From NCBI GenBank assembly GCA_964350245.1, contig CAYGJC010000018.1, forward strand, positions 1 through 38,613: a stretch of 38,613 nt of DNA, in the 5' to 3' direction. The position numbers and the translations under genes were made by a program. This document shows positions 8,126-15,764 of the stretch, piece by piece. The stretch comes from JAJACP01 sp964350245 (lineage in GTDB: Bacteria > Chlamydiota > Chlamydiia > Chlamydiales > JAAKFR01). The notes beneath the pieces were generated by a model that saw nothing but the letters and a program-made list of their open reading frames with translations, made no database searches and was not told the DNA's origin. Positions within the stretch are counted from its first letter, which is position 1; each line of letters opens with the position of its first letter.

Positions 8126-9787
8126 ATGGGAGCCGTTTCAGAACCCTCTTCTGCTAGGGAAGGATCTTTTAGTGGTCAAGCCCTCGCCCTCACTATTTTT
8201 CCACGCAGCGCTTATAGCAAAAAGTATTCGTTTGCGGTGCACTACTTGGCCGCTTGCCAGCCTCTTGAATTTGTCACTGAAAGGTACTTAGATAGAAAAG
8301 AGCCTGCTGTCCGAAAAGAAATCTTAGCACGTGCCGACAAGACGTATGGTCTCACCCCAGCCCATGTGGCTCTTTTAGCCGGCAGGGTAGATGTGCTACG
8401 TGCCCTGATTGAGCGGGGCGCCAACGCTCAAGCTCAAGACTACTTGGGTTGGACGATCGCCCACCACGCGGTTGTTTTGTCAGAAGGGCGCGCGGATCAT
8501 CCGCTGGTCTCTGAAGCAGTAAGACTTATGGGAGGGGAGGCCGCAGCTGGAAGAGTGCAAAATCAATTTGGAGGGTCGTATAAAGATTTTATAGATCTAT
8601 TCCGCGACTCGATCTCTCCTCAAGACGAGGAATCTGTTTGTAAAATTCAAGAGGAGGGAGGAGCCATCAAAGAGTTATCTGCTGGAGAATTTACACACCT
8701 CACCGGTGCACGGTATATAAACGGATTGAGGATCACAACAAAAGGGATGTATGCTCATTGGAAACGTCACCAGTTTAATCGTCACTGTTTTGGTTCACTT
8801 TCCGCGGTTGCACCTACTGTTGATACGTTTTGCATTAAACAAGTAGAGAAAATCAATGGGCACGGTCTTTTTGCAACAGATGCGATCCCCAAAGATGTGT
8901 GCTTAAAAGGGTTTTATGGAGGCGAGTTTCTCGACTTTGAAAAAATGGACCGGGAAGGCCTGAGTGAACCTGAACGACTCTGTGACACACAAGTTTCTGA
9001 CAGTCAAAATTATAGAAATGAGTTTGCATTAATGAATCATGGCTTGCCGACTGTGGGGCTTGAAGTCGTGCAGCACAAAGGAATTCCCCAGTTGCAAGCA
9101 CGGACAAAAGTTCCTCTTGAATCTGGTGACGAATTGGTCTGGGATTATGGACATGACTACCCCTTTTTAGTATCCACACCTATGGTTGAACTGCACCCTG
9201 CAGCCCTTTTGCAGCAGTTACAGGTTGAGAACAGTGCCAGTGATATTAGCTGTCTTAAATACCCGTATACCACGCCTGCCGCATGGGTTTACCTGTACAC
9301 CATTGACAAACTGAATTTTAATCGAGTGATTGACTACTTAGAGACCTTTAGAGGCACATCACATGCTCTCCACATTCAGTTTATTGAAGCCCTATCTTTC
9401 ATTAATGAGCATTTAAGGCCTGCGTCGAAATCTGCATTCAAAGAGGCTCTGGTGCGCTGGAATCAGACGGTTGCAACAAAAAAAACACTTTTAGCTTTGG
9501 ATATGCTTTGCCGTTTGCTGTCAAATCAACTGGAAATTGAGACTGCCATTGCTGATGTAAACCGTCTCTTTCGCATACTAGACTTTTTTCAAATTAAGCA
9601 CAGAGGTGTCGTATATCTTGGTGATGCGAGCTATCGAGTTAAGTGTGCGCAACATTTTAGGGAGTTCTCGTCAGATCTGTCCAAAAAATTGTGCCTAACT
9701 TTCTTTGAATCAGTTGCAAGCGAGCAGGCTGAATGGGTCACGCTTTGGAATGACTTAAAGGGCATCCAAGGTAAAGATAGTGACTAA
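8126..9787 (+). CDS. Ankyrin-repeat and SET-domain protein, candidate lysine methyltransferase effector
   Basis: This is a 553-residue protein. Ankyrin-type repeats lie at about residues 75-120 (GLTPAHVALLAGRVDVLRAL, then GWTIAHHAVV). A SET domain spans about 236-345: INGHGLFATDAIP (SAM-binding start), ALMNHGLPT (301-309, the NHS/C-type motif with Asn304-His305) and DELVWDYGHDY (335-345). SET enzymes transfer methyl groups from SAM to lysines. Chlamydial SET proteins are known as type III secreted enzymes acting on host histones, or on bacterial histone-like proteins such as Hc1. Residues 350-553 are helical with no recognised domain. There is no signal peptide. ATG 8126 has an AAAGGA ribosome binding site. 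It is inserted between the SpoIID-like gene and glgX, which are adjacent in C. trachomatis. Host or bacterial target is unknown. Confidence 0.8.
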   Translation: MGAVSEPSSAREGSFSGQALALTIFPRSAYSKKYSFAVHYLAACQPLEFVTERYLDRKEPAVRKEILARADKTYGLTPAHVALLAGRVDVLRALIERGANAQAQDYLGWTIAHHAVVLSEGRADHPLVSEAVRLMGGEAAAGRVQNQFGGSYKDFIDLFRDSISPQDEESVCKIQEEGGAIKELSAGEFTHLTGARYINGLRITTKGMYAHWKRHQFNRHCFGSLSAVAPTVDTFCIKQVEKINGHGLFATDAIPKDVCLKGFYGGEFLDFEKMDREGLSEPERLCDTQVSDSQNYRNEFALMNHGLPTVGLEVVQHKGIPQLQARTKVPLESGDELVWDYGHDYPFLVSTPMVELHPAALLQQLQVENSASDISCLKYPYTTPAAWVYLYTIDKLNFNRVIDYLETFRGTSHALHIQFIEALSFINEHLRPASKSAFKEALVRWNQTVATKKTLLALDMLCRLLSNQLEIETAIADVNRLFRILDFFQIKHRGVVYLGDASYRVKCAQHFREFSSDLSKKLCLTFFESVASEQAEWVTLWNDLKGIQGKDSD

Positions 9788-9791
9788 AGTA

Positions 9792-11810
9792 CTAGCTCTC
9801 AGTCTTTAGGACAAGAGCTGAGTGGGGGGCCAATAGAAAGGTTTTTTCGATAATTTGTCTTTTTTCACCCTCTTCGATGATGTCTTCTGGAGAGGGGTTA
9901 GCTGTGTAGATCTGCAGATGCCATGGTTTTTTGCTTGTGGGCAAATGGACGGTCACCTCATGAAAATAAGCGTTGAAGGCGACATAAAGTGAGTAGTGAT
10001 TGATGGGATCCGGAAGGGTGCATGCAATGAAACGACTCTTCTCCCCCCAATCGGGTTTTTGTGGTTCCATGCCGTGCCATTGGATGTCGTGATCTTTGAG
10101 AAATTGTGAGCGGGTAAGAAGCGGATGATTTTTTCGGAAGGCAATGACTTTTTGGTAAAAACGGAAAAAAGAAGCCCTCTGCTCCAGCGTATCCCACTGA
10201 AACCAATTGAGTCTAGAATCGTGCCCCCACGTATTGTTATTTCCCAGCTTCGTATGTCCATACTCATCACCCATTAAAATCATAGGAACCCCCTGAGAGA
10301 GCATAAGGGCAAGGTGGTGATTCTTCATTTGCCGCTCTCGAAGCGCCAAGATCGCTGGGTCGTCTGTCTCTCCCTCAACGCCGCAATTCCAGCTTTCATT
10401 GTTGTTGTCACCATCCCGGTTTTCCTCTCCATTGTCTAAATTGTGTTTCTCATTATAAGAAACAAGATCAGCTAAAGTGAAACCATCATGTGCTGTGATG
10501 AAGTTGATGCTCTGACCGGGAAATTTTCCTTTACCATAGAGATCCTCTGAGCCACTCAGGCGTGTGGCGAATTCACCGACAGCTCCGTCTGTTCCTTTCA
10601 GGAAGCGGCGGACGCAGTCACGGTACTTCCCATTCCACTCAGCCCAACGCCCTTTACCCGGAAAAGAACCGACTTGATAGAGACCGCCTGCATCCCATGC
10701 CTCGGCAATGAGTTTCGTATTAGCTAAAATAGGATCATGCGTGAGCGCCTCAATCAGAGGGGGATTAGCGAGCGGAATCCCATCATGTGAGCGGACCATA
10801 ATGGACGCTAGATCAAAGCGAAATCCGTCGATATGCATCTCTGTGACCCAATAGCGGAGACTCTCGCGAATTAGTTCGCGCACGACCGGGTGGTTGCAGT
10901 TGAATGTATTTCCGCATCCGGAAAAGTTGTAGTACTCACCACCAGGCGTTAACATATAGTACACAGAGTTTTCAATCCCTTTAAATGAGAGAATGGGGCC
11001 TGCTCCATTTCCCTCTGAAGTATGGTTGTAAACGACATCCAAAATCACTTCTATCCCATTGGCATGAAGCTCTTTCACAAGTTTTTTCAATTCAACAATA
11101 GGTCCATAACGTCTCATAGGTGAAAAGAAATTCACTGTGTTGTAGCCCCAATAATTGTATAAGGGCTCACCTGTTAGGGGATGGTGGTTCACATTTCCTT
11201 TTTCATCAAACTCATGGATAGGCATGAGCTCAATCGCATTCACTCCAAGCGATTTTAGATAGGGAATTTTTTCGATAATGCCTGCATAAACACCGCGCTT
11301 ACGCGTTTGACTGGATGGGTCATTAGTAAAACCACGTACGTGCATTTCGTAGATCACTAGCTCTTTAATGGGGATGTTAGGGTGCTCTTCTTCTCCCCAA
11401 TCAAAGGGAGTATAAGGATCAATTTGTCCAGAGTGGTAATGCATGCTCTGTTTGGGACGAGTGGCTCCCCATTCTTCCGGAGAGGTAACCTGTTTTGCAT
11501 AAGGGTCTAGAACAATGACGCGATTGTCAAAAAAATGCCCTTTCAGGGGGTCGTAGGGTCCATCAATCCGGTAGCCATATTGATAATTCGCCGGAATAGC
11601 TTTCACAAAGATATGCCAGACGTTTCCGGTTCGATTGATCTTTGGATTGAGAGGAATTTCAACAAAAGGAGCTGGAGCATTAGGCAGAAATAAACAGAGT
11701 GAAACAGCACGCGCATGGCGAGAAAAGAGAGCAAAATTGTATCCCTCGGGAGTTTTGGAGGTCCCATAAGGTAAGGGGGCGCCGCGCGAGATTTGAAATT
11801 TTGTTTTCAT
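9792..11810 (-). CDS. glgX: Glycogen debranching enzyme GlgX
   Basis: This 672-residue GH13 isoamylase-type enzyme hydrolyses alpha-1,6 branches of glycogen. An N-terminal CBM48-like domain (about 12-110, PYGTSKTPEGYNFALFSR) precedes the TIM barrel. Catalytic residues are visible: nucleophile Asp333 in GFRFDLASIM, acid/base Glu370 in LIAEAWDAGG and Asp442 in ITAHDGFTL. Other GH13 regions are DVVYNHT (258-264) and NYWGYN (219-224). Length is within the GlgX/TreX range. Glycogen metabolism is conserved in Chlamydiae, and in C. trachomatis the pathway also operates in the inclusion lumen. It is convergent with the SET gene (4-base gap) and divergent from slc1, as CT042/CT043 are in C. trachomatis. 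Confidence 0.95.
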   Translation of the reverse strand: MKTKFQISRGAPLPYGTSKTPEGYNFALFSRHARAVSLCLFLPNAPAPFVEIPLNPKINRTGNVWHIFVKAIPANYQYGYRIDGPYDPLKGHFFDNRVIVLDPYAKQVTSPEEWGATRPKQSMHYHSGQIDPYTPFDWGEEEHPNIPIKELVIYEMHVRGFTNDPSSQTRKRGVYAGIIEKIPYLKSLGVNAIELMPIHEFDEKGNVNHHPLTGEPLYNYWGYNTVNFFSPMRRYGPIVELKKLVKELHANGIEVILDVVYNHTSEGNGAGPILSFKGIENSVYYMLTPGGEYYNFSGCGNTFNCNHPVVRELIRESLRYWVTEMHIDGFRFDLASIMVRSHDGIPLANPPLIEALTHDPILANTKLIAEAWDAGGLYQVGSFPGKGRWAEWNGKYRDCVRRFLKGTDGAVGEFATRLSGSEDLYGKGKFPGQSINFITAHDGFTLADLVSYNEKHNLDNGEENRDGDNNNESWNCGVEGETDDPAILALRERQMKNHHLALMLSQGVPMILMGDEYGHTKLGNNNTWGHDSRLNWFQWDTLEQRASFFRFYQKVIAFRKNHPLLTRSQFLKDHDIQWHGMEPQKPDWGEKSRFIACTLPDPINHYSLYVAFNAYFHEVTVHLPTSKKPWHLQIYTANPSPEDIIEEGEKRQIIEKTFLLAPHSALVLKTES

Positions 11811-11856
11811 ATCTCTTAACGGTTACCACTCATCGGTAGAAATGGCAATAAAAACG

Positions 11857-11926
11857 TGTGACGAAAATCATGATATGCTATAACCATCCGTAATCTACAT
11901 GACACCCTAATAAGGAAGGATAAGCC
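11857..11926 (+). promoter_or_regulatory. Probable promoter and RBS of slc1
   Basis: An extended -10, TG at 11876-11877 followed by C and TATAAC at 11879-11884, lies about 40 bases before the start codon. TGTGAC at 11857-11862, 16 bases upstream of the -10, is a partial match to a -35. AAGGAAGGA at 11912-11920 forms a strong Shine-Dalgarno. The element resembles the major vegetative sigma consensus, not the sigma-28 one. Confidence 0.42.
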
Positions 11927-12433
11927 ATGTCATTTGAAAATGCTAAAGAAAACTTAAAAGAATTTGGAAAAGAGCTTGGTCTAGAAGGACTTGTGTATGA
12001 CGAGAACAACACCTGTATTCTCGGCATCGATGATGAATTCTCGATGCACCTCACATATGAGCCAAATTCTGATCGACTATACGTCTATTCTCCACTCCTA
12101 GATGGCCTACCAAAAGATGTTAATATCCGTGTGAAGCTTTACGAAAAGCTTCTTGAAGGTTCTATGCTCGGCGGCCAGATGGCTGGTGGCGGCGTGGGTG
12201 TTGCTGTGAAAGAAGAATTGATTTTGATGCACTGCGTCATTGATATGGCTTACGCAGTTCCTTCTCTTTTACGTGCTTTTGCTCCTCTATATGTTGAGAC
12301 TGTAGAAAAATGGAGAACCGTTTGTCGTGATATTTGTGAGGGACGTGAACCTTCTGTGGATACCATGCCAAAACCTCCACCAACTCAGCCTCCACCACAG
12401 CCGGGTCAGCCTGGTGCTGGAATTAGAGCTTAA
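11927..12433 (+). CDS. slc1: Slc1-type type III secretion chaperone (CesT/SycE-like)
   Basis: This is a 168-residue homologue of the chlamydial class I multicargo chaperone Slc1 (CT043). In C. trachomatis Slc1 binds early effectors such as Tarp and keeps them secretion-competent. The core of about residues 1-145 fits the CesT fold, with NNTCILGIDDEFSMHLTYE and the highly conserved stretch LYEKLLEGSMLGGQMAGGG (about 90-108). The proline-rich tail ending PGAGIRA is the same kind of tail I recall in Slc1. The protein is small and acidic, as expected for a secretion chaperone. It is divergent from glgX and convergent with a coiled-coil gene (1-base gap). Orthology is strong; its cargo here is unknown. 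Confidence 0.9.
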   Translation: MSFENAKENLKEFGKELGLEGLVYDENNTCILGIDDEFSMHLTYEPNSDRLYVYSPLLDGLPKDVNIRVKLYEKLLEGSMLGGQMAGGGVGVAVKEELILMHCVIDMAYAVPSLLRAFAPLYVETVEKWRTVCRDICEGREPSVDTMPKPPPTQPPPQPGQPGAGIRA

Positions 12434-12434
12434 G

Positions 12435-13136
12435 TCAGCAGTTTTTTTGGATCCACTCTTCCAGCTTTAGCTCAGCTTGGTGTGCATGAGCTCTTGAATG
12501 AGCTCTCTTTTCTTTGATCTCCCGTATGTGACTACAAAATAGTCCGTGGAGCTCAAAGAAGCCCTCCTTGTATAGCTGGCTGTTCCACGCCTGATTAGCC
12601 TCTTCTAAAAATGTGTTCAAAAATGTGCGCATTTTTTCATCTTCGACCTGTTTATAGATCCGCTCAGCTTCGACGGTCGCTTTTCGGATGGCACGAGCCA
12701 AAATTACCTTAGAATTACGCCCCAAAAGCAAGCTTATAAAACCACGTGAGTGCCTAGCTGCGCTTCCTTCGTTGAGAGCTGCTGCAAAAGGACGCAGTGC
12801 TTCTAGAAGAAGTGAACAGCGTCTCTCTTCTTGACGGTTTAAGGCAATCTGCTTTTGCAGCTTCTCACATTCAGCTTTTGAATCTGGATAAGTGCATTGA
12901 ATCAAATTGATCAGTGTGGCTTGCATCTGTTCCAGCTCCCTCTCAGGATTTTCACCCAAGGCATCGATTTGATGATCCAGATCCAGTAATTCTTTCTTTA
13001 GCTGCGAAGAGCTGCACTCAAGAAGAGCGGCATGAACATTCTCTCTTCTATCAACGAGTTCTGCGAAGTTCATCATGGCTTGTCGATAGGCATCATATTC
13101 TTTTTTCAATTGTTGAAGTTGCATTTTCTCTCTCAT
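12435..13136 (-). CDS. Predicted coiled-coil protein, unknown function
   Basis: I do not recognise this gene. From ATG 13136 it encodes 233 residues, mostly charged and helical with long stretches suited to coiled coils (about 1-45, 60-95, 185-230). A slightly more hydrophobic centre reads SRGFISLLLGRNSKVILARAI. It has no signal peptide or transmembrane helix. A second ATG at 13124 with GAGAG just upstream is an equally possible start. A longer upstream reading would run across the ssb start and is rejected. It sits between slc1 and ssb, which are neighbours in C. trachomatis, so it looks like a lineage-specific insertion or a loss in Chlamydiaceae. Proximity to slc1 allows a secretion role, but no motif shows one. 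Confidence 0.6.
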   Translation of the reverse strand: MREKMQLQQLKKEYDAYRQAMMNFAELVDRRENVHAALLECSSSQLKKELLDLDHQIDALGENPERELEQMQATLINLIQCTYPDSKAECEKLQKQIALNRQEERRCSLLLEALRPFAAALNEGSAARHSRGFISLLLGRNSKVILARAIRKATVEAERIYKQVEDEKMRTFLNTFLEEANQAWNSQLYKEGFFELHGLFCSHIREIKEKRAHSRAHAHQAELKLEEWIQKNC

Positions 13137-13181
13137 TCGGTTAACCTGCTTACATAGCTTACAAAAAGAGGGTATACCATC

Positions 13182-13637
13182 ATGATTATTGTTGAAATAG
13201 CAGGTTATCTCGGTGCAGATCCAGAAGAACGGTTTACGGCTACAGGAAAACGCGTGATCAGCCTGCGTGTTGGGGTTCGTGTGCGCCAAGGAGGAAACGA
13301 TGAAACCGTTTGGTGGCGTGTTAGCATTTGGGGTGACCGCTTTGACCGGATGCTTCCTTTCTTAAAAAAAGGTTCAAGCGTCATCGTTATCGGTGAGATG
13401 GGTAAGCCCGACACATATGTTGGCAAGGATGGCACAACTCAAGTCTCTCTTAACCTCACAGCCGAGATCATTAAATTCAGTCCTTTTGGACGTTCTGATA
13501 GCACACGCTCAGATCAGCCAGGAAAAACAGCGGCTGAACCGCAAGCAGCTGCTTCAGCTGCACAAGAGCAGTATGCGGCATTTGGGGCGGCTCCTGCCTC
13601 AGATACGCCTTTTGCAGGAGATGATTTACCCTTTTAA
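13182..13637 (+). CDS. ssb: Single-stranded DNA-binding protein
   Basis: This 151-residue SSB coats single-stranded DNA in replication, recombination and repair. The OB fold (about 1-105) begins MIIVEIAGYLGADPEER and includes ETVWWRVSIWGDR and LKKGSSVIVIGEM, with the aromatic residues that stack on DNA bases. A flexible Ala/Gln-rich linker (about 112-142) leads to the acidic tip DDLPF, which recruits partners such as DNA polymerase III chi, RecO and PriA. The start is 45 bases from the divergent coiled-coil gene, and pepA follows 6 bases after the stop. The ssb-pepA-hctB order equals CT044-CT046 of C. trachomatis, from memory. Confidence 0.96.
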   Translation: MIIVEIAGYLGADPEERFTATGKRVISLRVGVRVRQGGNDETVWWRVSIWGDRFDRMLPFLKKGSSVIVIGEMGKPDTYVGKDGTTQVSLNLTAEIIKFSPFGRSDSTRSDQPGKTAAEPQAAASAAQEQYAAFGAAPASDTPFAGDDLPF

Positions 13638-13643
13638 TCACAC

Positions 13644-15146
13644 ATGACTATGATATTTTCAGCGAGTCCCAGTTTAGCCAAAAGAAAAGGTGCCGACTTA
13701 ATTGTACTTCCCTTTTGGTGCACCCAAAAAAAGGCTAAACCAGCTGCCTCTTTAGGCGCACCTCTTAGTTCTCTTGCTCACTCTCCGATTGAAATGGGGG
13801 ATTTCTCCGGAAAACAGGGAGAAACACTTCTTCTTTACGTCCATAATGGGCAAAAAGAAAAGCGCTGTCTTCTGATCGGGTTAGGGAGAGAAGAAAAAAT
13901 CACTGTTGAAGGATTAAGACAGGCTTATTCTAGTGTAGCAAAAGTGTGCCAAAGCAAGGGAATTGCTAAGATCAATCTTGTGGTTCCAACTGTGACTCAA
14001 CTTAGGGGAGTGGATGTTGAGGGGTGTCTCACCGGAATTGCCGAGGGGATTTTATTGACCAACTATTGCTGGGAAAAATTAGCTACATTAGATGAGGAGA
14101 CGGTTCTTTTAAAAAGTGTCTCTTTGGTCGGAATTCTTCCTAAGATGCTTTCCATTGTTCAGGTTTGTGTGGAGACCGCCGAGGGGGTGCATTTTGCGCG
14201 CGATTTAATCAATGGAAATGCCGATCTCATCACTCCATACTATCTTGGTGAAGCCGCCAAAAACATTGCTAAAAAATTTCCTCACACAACTGCGCAGGTT
14301 CACGATCTTAAATGGATCGAAAAAGAAAAAATGGGCCTCTTCACAGCTGTCTCACGTGCCTCTTCGCACCCTCCAGCTTTTATTATTCTCAGTTATAAAG
14401 GGCATCCTCGCTCAAAAGATCATACTGTTTTGGTTGGTAAAGGGGTTACCTACGACACGGGAGGACTCAATCTTAAGCCTACAGGCTCCATGGAAACCAT
14501 GCGGGATGATATGTCGGGCGCAGCCACAGTATTGGCTACTGTTGCCGCTGCTGCTTCTCTTAAATTAAAGCATAATGTGACAGCAGTGGTTGCGGCGACC
14601 GAAAATGGAATTGATGCGTTGAGCTACAAACCCGGTGATGTTTATGTAAGCATGTCCGGGATGACGGTTGAAATTGGAAATACAGATGCTGAGGGGCGCC
14701 TTACGCTTGCTGATGCTCTCACCTATAGTGTAAAAAAGCTAAAACCCAGCCGGATGATCGATCTCGCAACCCTGACGGGATCCATGGTCATGGCTTTAGG
14801 TGAGGGGATGTCAGGTCTTTTCTGTAATGACGAAAAACTCACGGAAGAGCTTCTTCAAGCAAGCCGTCATACTTCGGAGATATTGTGGCGTATGCCACTC
14901 CATCATCCTTATAAAGAAATGCTTAAATCTGATATTGCTGATATCAGAAATATCGGTGGACGTCCTGCTGGAGCCATAACAGCCGCTCTTTTTCTGCAAG
15001 AATTCGTTGAGAAGACTCCCTGGGCACACATTGATATCGCAGGAACCGCCTTTCAAAACAAAGAACGTGGCTACTGGCCCAAAAACGGTGTAGGTTTTGG
15101 TGTACGTCTTTTGGTCGCTTTTTTACAAAATCTAAAAAATAGTTAA
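13644..15146 (+). CDS. pepA: Leucyl aminopeptidase (M17 family)
   Basis: This 500-residue cytosolic di-metal exopeptidase releases N-terminal residues, especially leucine. The N-terminal macro-like domain is about 1-180 and the catalytic domain about 185-500. Ligands and catalytic residues are visible: Lys266 and Asp271 in VGKGVTYDTGGLNLK, Lys278, Asp289 in RDDMSGAA, and Asp348, Glu350 and Arg352 in the M17 signature NTDAEGRL (347-354). Length is normal for PepA, which forms hexamers. Two candidate ATG codons (13644 and 13650) lie close together with no strong ribosome binding site. The 6-base gap to ssb implies cotranscription. In E. coli PepA also acts as a DNA-binding accessory protein; nothing here shows that. 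Confidence 0.95.
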   Translation: MTMIFSASPSLAKRKGADLIVLPFWCTQKKAKPAASLGAPLSSLAHSPIEMGDFSGKQGETLLLYVHNGQKEKRCLLIGLGREEKITVEGLRQAYSSVAKVCQSKGIAKINLVVPTVTQLRGVDVEGCLTGIAEGILLTNYCWEKLATLDEETVLLKSVSLVGILPKMLSIVQVCVETAEGVHFARDLINGNADLITPYYLGEAAKNIAKKFPHTTAQVHDLKWIEKEKMGLFTAVSRASSHPPAFIILSYKGHPRSKDHTVLVGKGVTYDTGGLNLKPTGSMETMRDDMSGAATVLATVAAAASLKLKHNVTAVVAATENGIDALSYKPGDVYVSMSGMTVEIGNTDAEGRLTLADALTYSVKKLKPSRMIDLATLTGSMVMALGEGMSGLFCNDEKLTEELLQASRHTSEILWRMPLHHPYKEMLKSDIADIRNIGGRPAGAITAALFLQEFVEKTPWAHIDIAGTAFQNKERGYWPKNGVGFGVRLLVAFLQNLKNS

Positions 15147-15176
15147 GTTTTTGATTATTAACTGCTTATTTTTTTT
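15141..15176 (+). terminator. Weak possible terminator after pepA
   Basis: AGTTAA at 15141-15146 can pair with TTAACT at 15158-15163 across an 11-base loop, and eight T residues follow at 15169-15176. The stem is AT-only and short, and it overlaps the pepA stop codon, so termination would be inefficient. Confidence 0.3.
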
Positions 15177-15212
15177 ATCTCGGTTTCGAGAGTGAATATT
15201 TTCATTTTTCGC

Positions 15213-15240
15213 TAAAGTCTCTCCTAAGCTTTTCCGATCT
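15213..15240 (+). promoter_or_regulatory. Candidate sigma-28 promoter of hctB
   Basis: TAAAGTCT at 15213-15220 matches the sigma-28 -35 consensus (TAAAGTTT) at 7 of 8 positions. After a 12-base spacer, TCCGATCT at 15233-15240 shares the CCGAT core with the -10 consensus GCCGATAA (5 of 8). The usual spacer is 11 bases, so this is one longer. A start site near 15247 would give a leader of about 40 bases to the hctB ATG. hctB is an established sigma-28 target in C. trachomatis, and the sigma-28 gene lies in this window. Confidence 0.68.
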
Positions 15241-15286
15241 ATCGATTAGGCAATTGCTGAAAAATAAACGATAGGAGGCATTAGCC

Positions 15287-15673
15287 ATGTTAAGACTCCA
15301 ACGACGTCGAGCATCTACGTCTACAAGCAGTCGTCGCACTAAGAAGGGCGCCACTACAAAGAGTACTGCAAAAAAGACAACCGCTCGCAGAAAGCCAGCT
15401 GCTAAGAAAGCTGCTCCTAAGCGTAAAGCTGCTCCAAAAAGAAAAGCTGTTGCTAAGAAAGCTGCTCCAAAACGTAAAACCACTGCTAAAAAGACAACTG
15501 TACGCAAGTCGGCTAGTACAACTCGCCGTCGTCGTTCTGCGCTTTCTGCTGCTCCAGCAGGCCGTTCGACAAAAAAGCGTTCTACTCGTCGCACCACACG
15601 TTCTCGTACACAGACAGCTGAAGGTTGGCGTCGGAATGTCATGAAGCTATACGGTAAAGAAGCCTCTTGCTAG
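15287..15673 (+). CDS. hctB: Histone H1-like nucleoid protein HctB (Hc2)
   Basis: This 128-residue, extremely basic protein is almost entirely Lys, Arg, Ala, Thr, Ser and Pro. It condenses the chromosome as reticulate bodies become elementary bodies and shuts down transcription. The centre contains repeats of AKKAAPKRK (residues 39-47 and 56-64) with related KRKAA and AKKTT units. The N-terminus MLRLQRRR and the C-terminal segment GWRRNVMKLYGKEASC flank the repeat region and are not repetitive. The ATG has a strong AGGAGG ribosome binding site. A sigma-28-like promoter lies upstream and a strong terminator follows, so hctB is a single-gene unit. The length of Hc2 varies with repeat number, and this is a short version. 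Confidence 0.95.
   Translation: MLRLQRRRASTSTSSRRTKKGATTKSTAKKTTARRKPAAKKAAPKRKAAPKRKAVAKKAAPKRKTTAKKTTVRKSASTTRRRRSALSAAPAGRSTKKRSTRRTTRSRTQTAEGWRRNVMKLYGKEASC
15401..15478 (+). repeat. Internal AKKAAPKRK-coding repeats of hctB
   Basis: Two near-identical 27-base units, at 15401-15427 and 15452-15478 (51 bases apart), encode AKKAAPKRK. Degenerate KRKAAPKRK and AKKTT units lie between and beside them. Such repeats cause length variation of Hc2 among chlamydial strains. Confidence 0.75.
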
Positions 15674-15702
15674 AGCTTTTTTGACAGTCAGATCTTAGGT
15701 TC

Positions 15703-15735
15703 AGTGGTGGCTAGACTCTAGCCACCACTTTTTTT
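15703..15735 (+). terminator. Rho-independent terminator of hctB
   Basis: A perfect 12-bp stem, AGTGGTGGCTAG (15703-15714) with CTAGCCACCACT (15718-15729), has a 3-base loop and is followed by a T run to 15735. It lies 30 bases after the hctB stop and isolates hctB from holA. Confidence 0.9.
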
Positions 15736-15764
15736 ATAAGCCCCATTCCTATATCCTTGCGCAC

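Noticed and set aside
13137..13289. Upstream extension of the coiled-coil gene across the ssb start
   Set aside because: The extension is Cys-rich, unlike the rest, and lies antisense to the ssb start; ATG 13136 or 13124 is more plausible.
15202..15642. Long antisense reading frame (146 codons) opposite hctB
   Set aside because: It is a mirror of the repetitive, basic hctB codons. The Arg/Ala/Leu/Val/Phe-rich translation has no domain, and hctB has a proper RBS, promoter and terminator.
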